Shown piece after piece: positions 6,566 to 7,054 of a DNA stretch of 7,054 nt (position 1 is the stretch's first letter; each line of letters begins with the position of its first letter). The notes beneath the pieces are model-generated. The model worked only from the letters and a program-made list of their open reading frames with translations, was not told where the DNA came from and made no database searches. This DNA comes from Chloroflexota bacterium (GTDB lineage Bacteria; Chloroflexota; Anaerolineae; Anaerolineales; Villigracilaceae): the NCBI GenBank assembly GCA_021823555.1, contig JAKANW010000148.1, positions 1-7,054 on the forward strand. The letters are read 5' to 3'. The position numbers and the translations under genes were made by a program.

Positions 6566-6571
6566 TATAAT
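6566..6571 (+). promoter_or_regulatory. Candidate -10 element for the secreted-protein gene
   Basis: A perfect TATAAT lies 53 bp before the ATG at 6625 and only 7 nt before an earlier ATG at 6579. No convincing -35 hexamer was found 16-18 bp upstream. Transcription from here would start at about 6578-6579, giving either a leaderless 17-codon ORF or a roughly 46-nt leader for the secreted protein. Confidence 0.45.
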
Positions 6572-6578
6572 TCCTCTC

Positions 6579-6632
6579 ATGTCCCAATTGACCATCACAA
6601 TCAAACCGCACCCGGGAGAGACCGATGACTAA
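6579..6632 (+). CDS. Possible 17-aa leader ORF overlapping the secreted-protein start
   Basis: The ATG at 6579 follows TATAAT by 7 nt, and the frame encodes MSQLTITIKPHPGETDD before TAA at 6630-6632. It overlaps the first 8 bases of the downstream gene in another frame, and that gene's Shine-Dalgarno (GGGAG, 6614-6618) lies inside it. This layout would allow translational coupling. There is no Shine-Dalgarno of its own, so expression would depend on leaderless initiation. A frame this short can easily arise by chance, and no known leader peptide is recognised. Confidence 0.25.
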   Translation: MSQLTITIKPHPGETDD

Positions 6633-7054
6633 ATTCAGAATATTCCTTTTGTCGTTTATTCTCATTCAACTGTTTCTGCCTGCTCATGTCGTGCTTGCGG
6701 ATACAGGTCCCAAGCCGACGATGGAATTTACATTCGAGCAGGAATTGACTGGTGAGCCGGTCACAATTACTTCGGGGATCCTGTACGAATGTGAGCAACC
6801 CGATTGCAGTGACGCGCAGCCTTTGAAGGAGTTGGGTCCGCAGAGATTTACCTGCGATGTTTCCATTTGCCATGCGCTGGCCTATGGATTCAGTCCCTAT
6901 CACAGGCTCGAGATCCAATTTTCGGATGGAAAAACGCGCCAGAGCAATGTCTTCGCGACGGCTGGCTTCGCTTCAAATTACACGGTTACGGTCCGAGAGA
7001 ATGACCTGCTGGTCAAGGCGCAATTCAGCTTGTTTTCCCTTGCTCCCACAACGA
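6625..7054 (+). CDS. Secreted protein of unknown function, 3' partial
   Basis: The frame starts at ATG 6625 with GGGAG (6614-6618) 6 nt upstream and stays open to the window edge, giving 143 visible residues. Residues 1-25 form a clear signal peptide: MTKFR, the hydrophobic stretch IFLLSFILIQLFL, and a VVLA-D cleavage site after Ala25. The mature part begins with beta-rich sequence (PTMEFTFEQEL, VTITSGILYEC). Two Cys-x4-Cys pairs, C56/C61 and C77/C82, are likely disulfides in an exported protein. HRLEIQFSDGKTRQSNVF and NYTVTVRENDLLV suggest an immunoglobulin-like or other beta-sandwich fold. No catalytic motif is visible. The missing C-terminus may carry a membrane anchor or further domains. 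The gene is divergent from the methyltransferase, with 122 bp between the two starts, and is probably not part of that system. Confidence 0.8.
   Translation, partial: MTKFRIFLLSFILIQLFLPAHVVLADTGPKPTMEFTFEQELTGEPVTITSGILYECEQPDCSDAQPLKELGPQRFTCDVSICHALAYGFSPYHRLEIQFSDGKTRQSNVFATAGFASNYTVTVRENDLLVKAQFSLFSLAPTT

Noticed and set aside
4349..6624. Reading the methyltransferase/nuclease pair as part of a larger defence island with the 6625 gene or the lipoprotein
   Set aside because: Both flanking genes have their own expression signals and opposite orientation, and neither has defence-related motifs.
6601..6918. A 105-codon - strand frame overlapping the start of the secreted-protein gene
   Set aside because: The + strand gene has a signal peptide and Shine-Dalgarno; the antisense frame has neither and looks random.

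Overview
The window reads as bacterial chromosome. Its protein style (fused malic enzyme/phosphotransacetylase, Obg beside a DegV remnant, small secreted and lipoprotein genes of unknown function) suggests an uncultured Chloroflexota such as Anaerolineae. That placement is an impression from the sequences and was not tested. GC is uneven. The housekeeping genes are GC-rich: 46 G/C in the 60 bases at 2881-2940, inside obg. The restriction-modification pair is much poorer: 22 in 60 at 5581-5640.

Layout. Positions 1-1944 (+) hold the 3' part of a MaeB-type malic enzyme with an unusual lysine-rich tail. It converges on obg (2032-3303, -), and the 87 bp between them hold two hairpins that can stop transcription from both sides. 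Directly upstream of obg on the same strand is a 5'-truncated DegV gene (about 3319-3642) with no start region left. A small lipoprotein gene (3796-4290, +) follows, closed by a clear intrinsic terminator that also faces the next, oppositely oriented operon. That operon (6502 down to 4349, -) has a DNA methyltransferase first and a PD-(D/E)XK-like nuclease second, separated by 3 bp, and is best read as a type II-like restriction-modification system. Divergent from it, a secreted protein of unknown function begins at 6625 (+) and runs off the window.

Functional links. The methyltransferase and nuclease should act together: the first gene protects host DNA, the second cuts unmodified DNA. The other genes look independent. 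A recurring regulatory feature is a -10-like hexamer lying 6-7 nt before an ATG with no Shine-Dalgarno, at obg, at the methyltransferase and at a 17-codon ORF ahead of the secreted protein. This suggests leaderless transcripts. Genes inside the window with good Shine-Dalgarno sequences (lipoprotein, nuclease, secreted protein) do not show this arrangement at their own start.

No tRNA, rRNA, CRISPR array, insertion sequence or attachment site was seen. The most distinctive points are the restriction-modification pair with a QAK active-site candidate and an insert-bearing methyltransferase, the DegV remnant, and the leaderless-promoter pattern.
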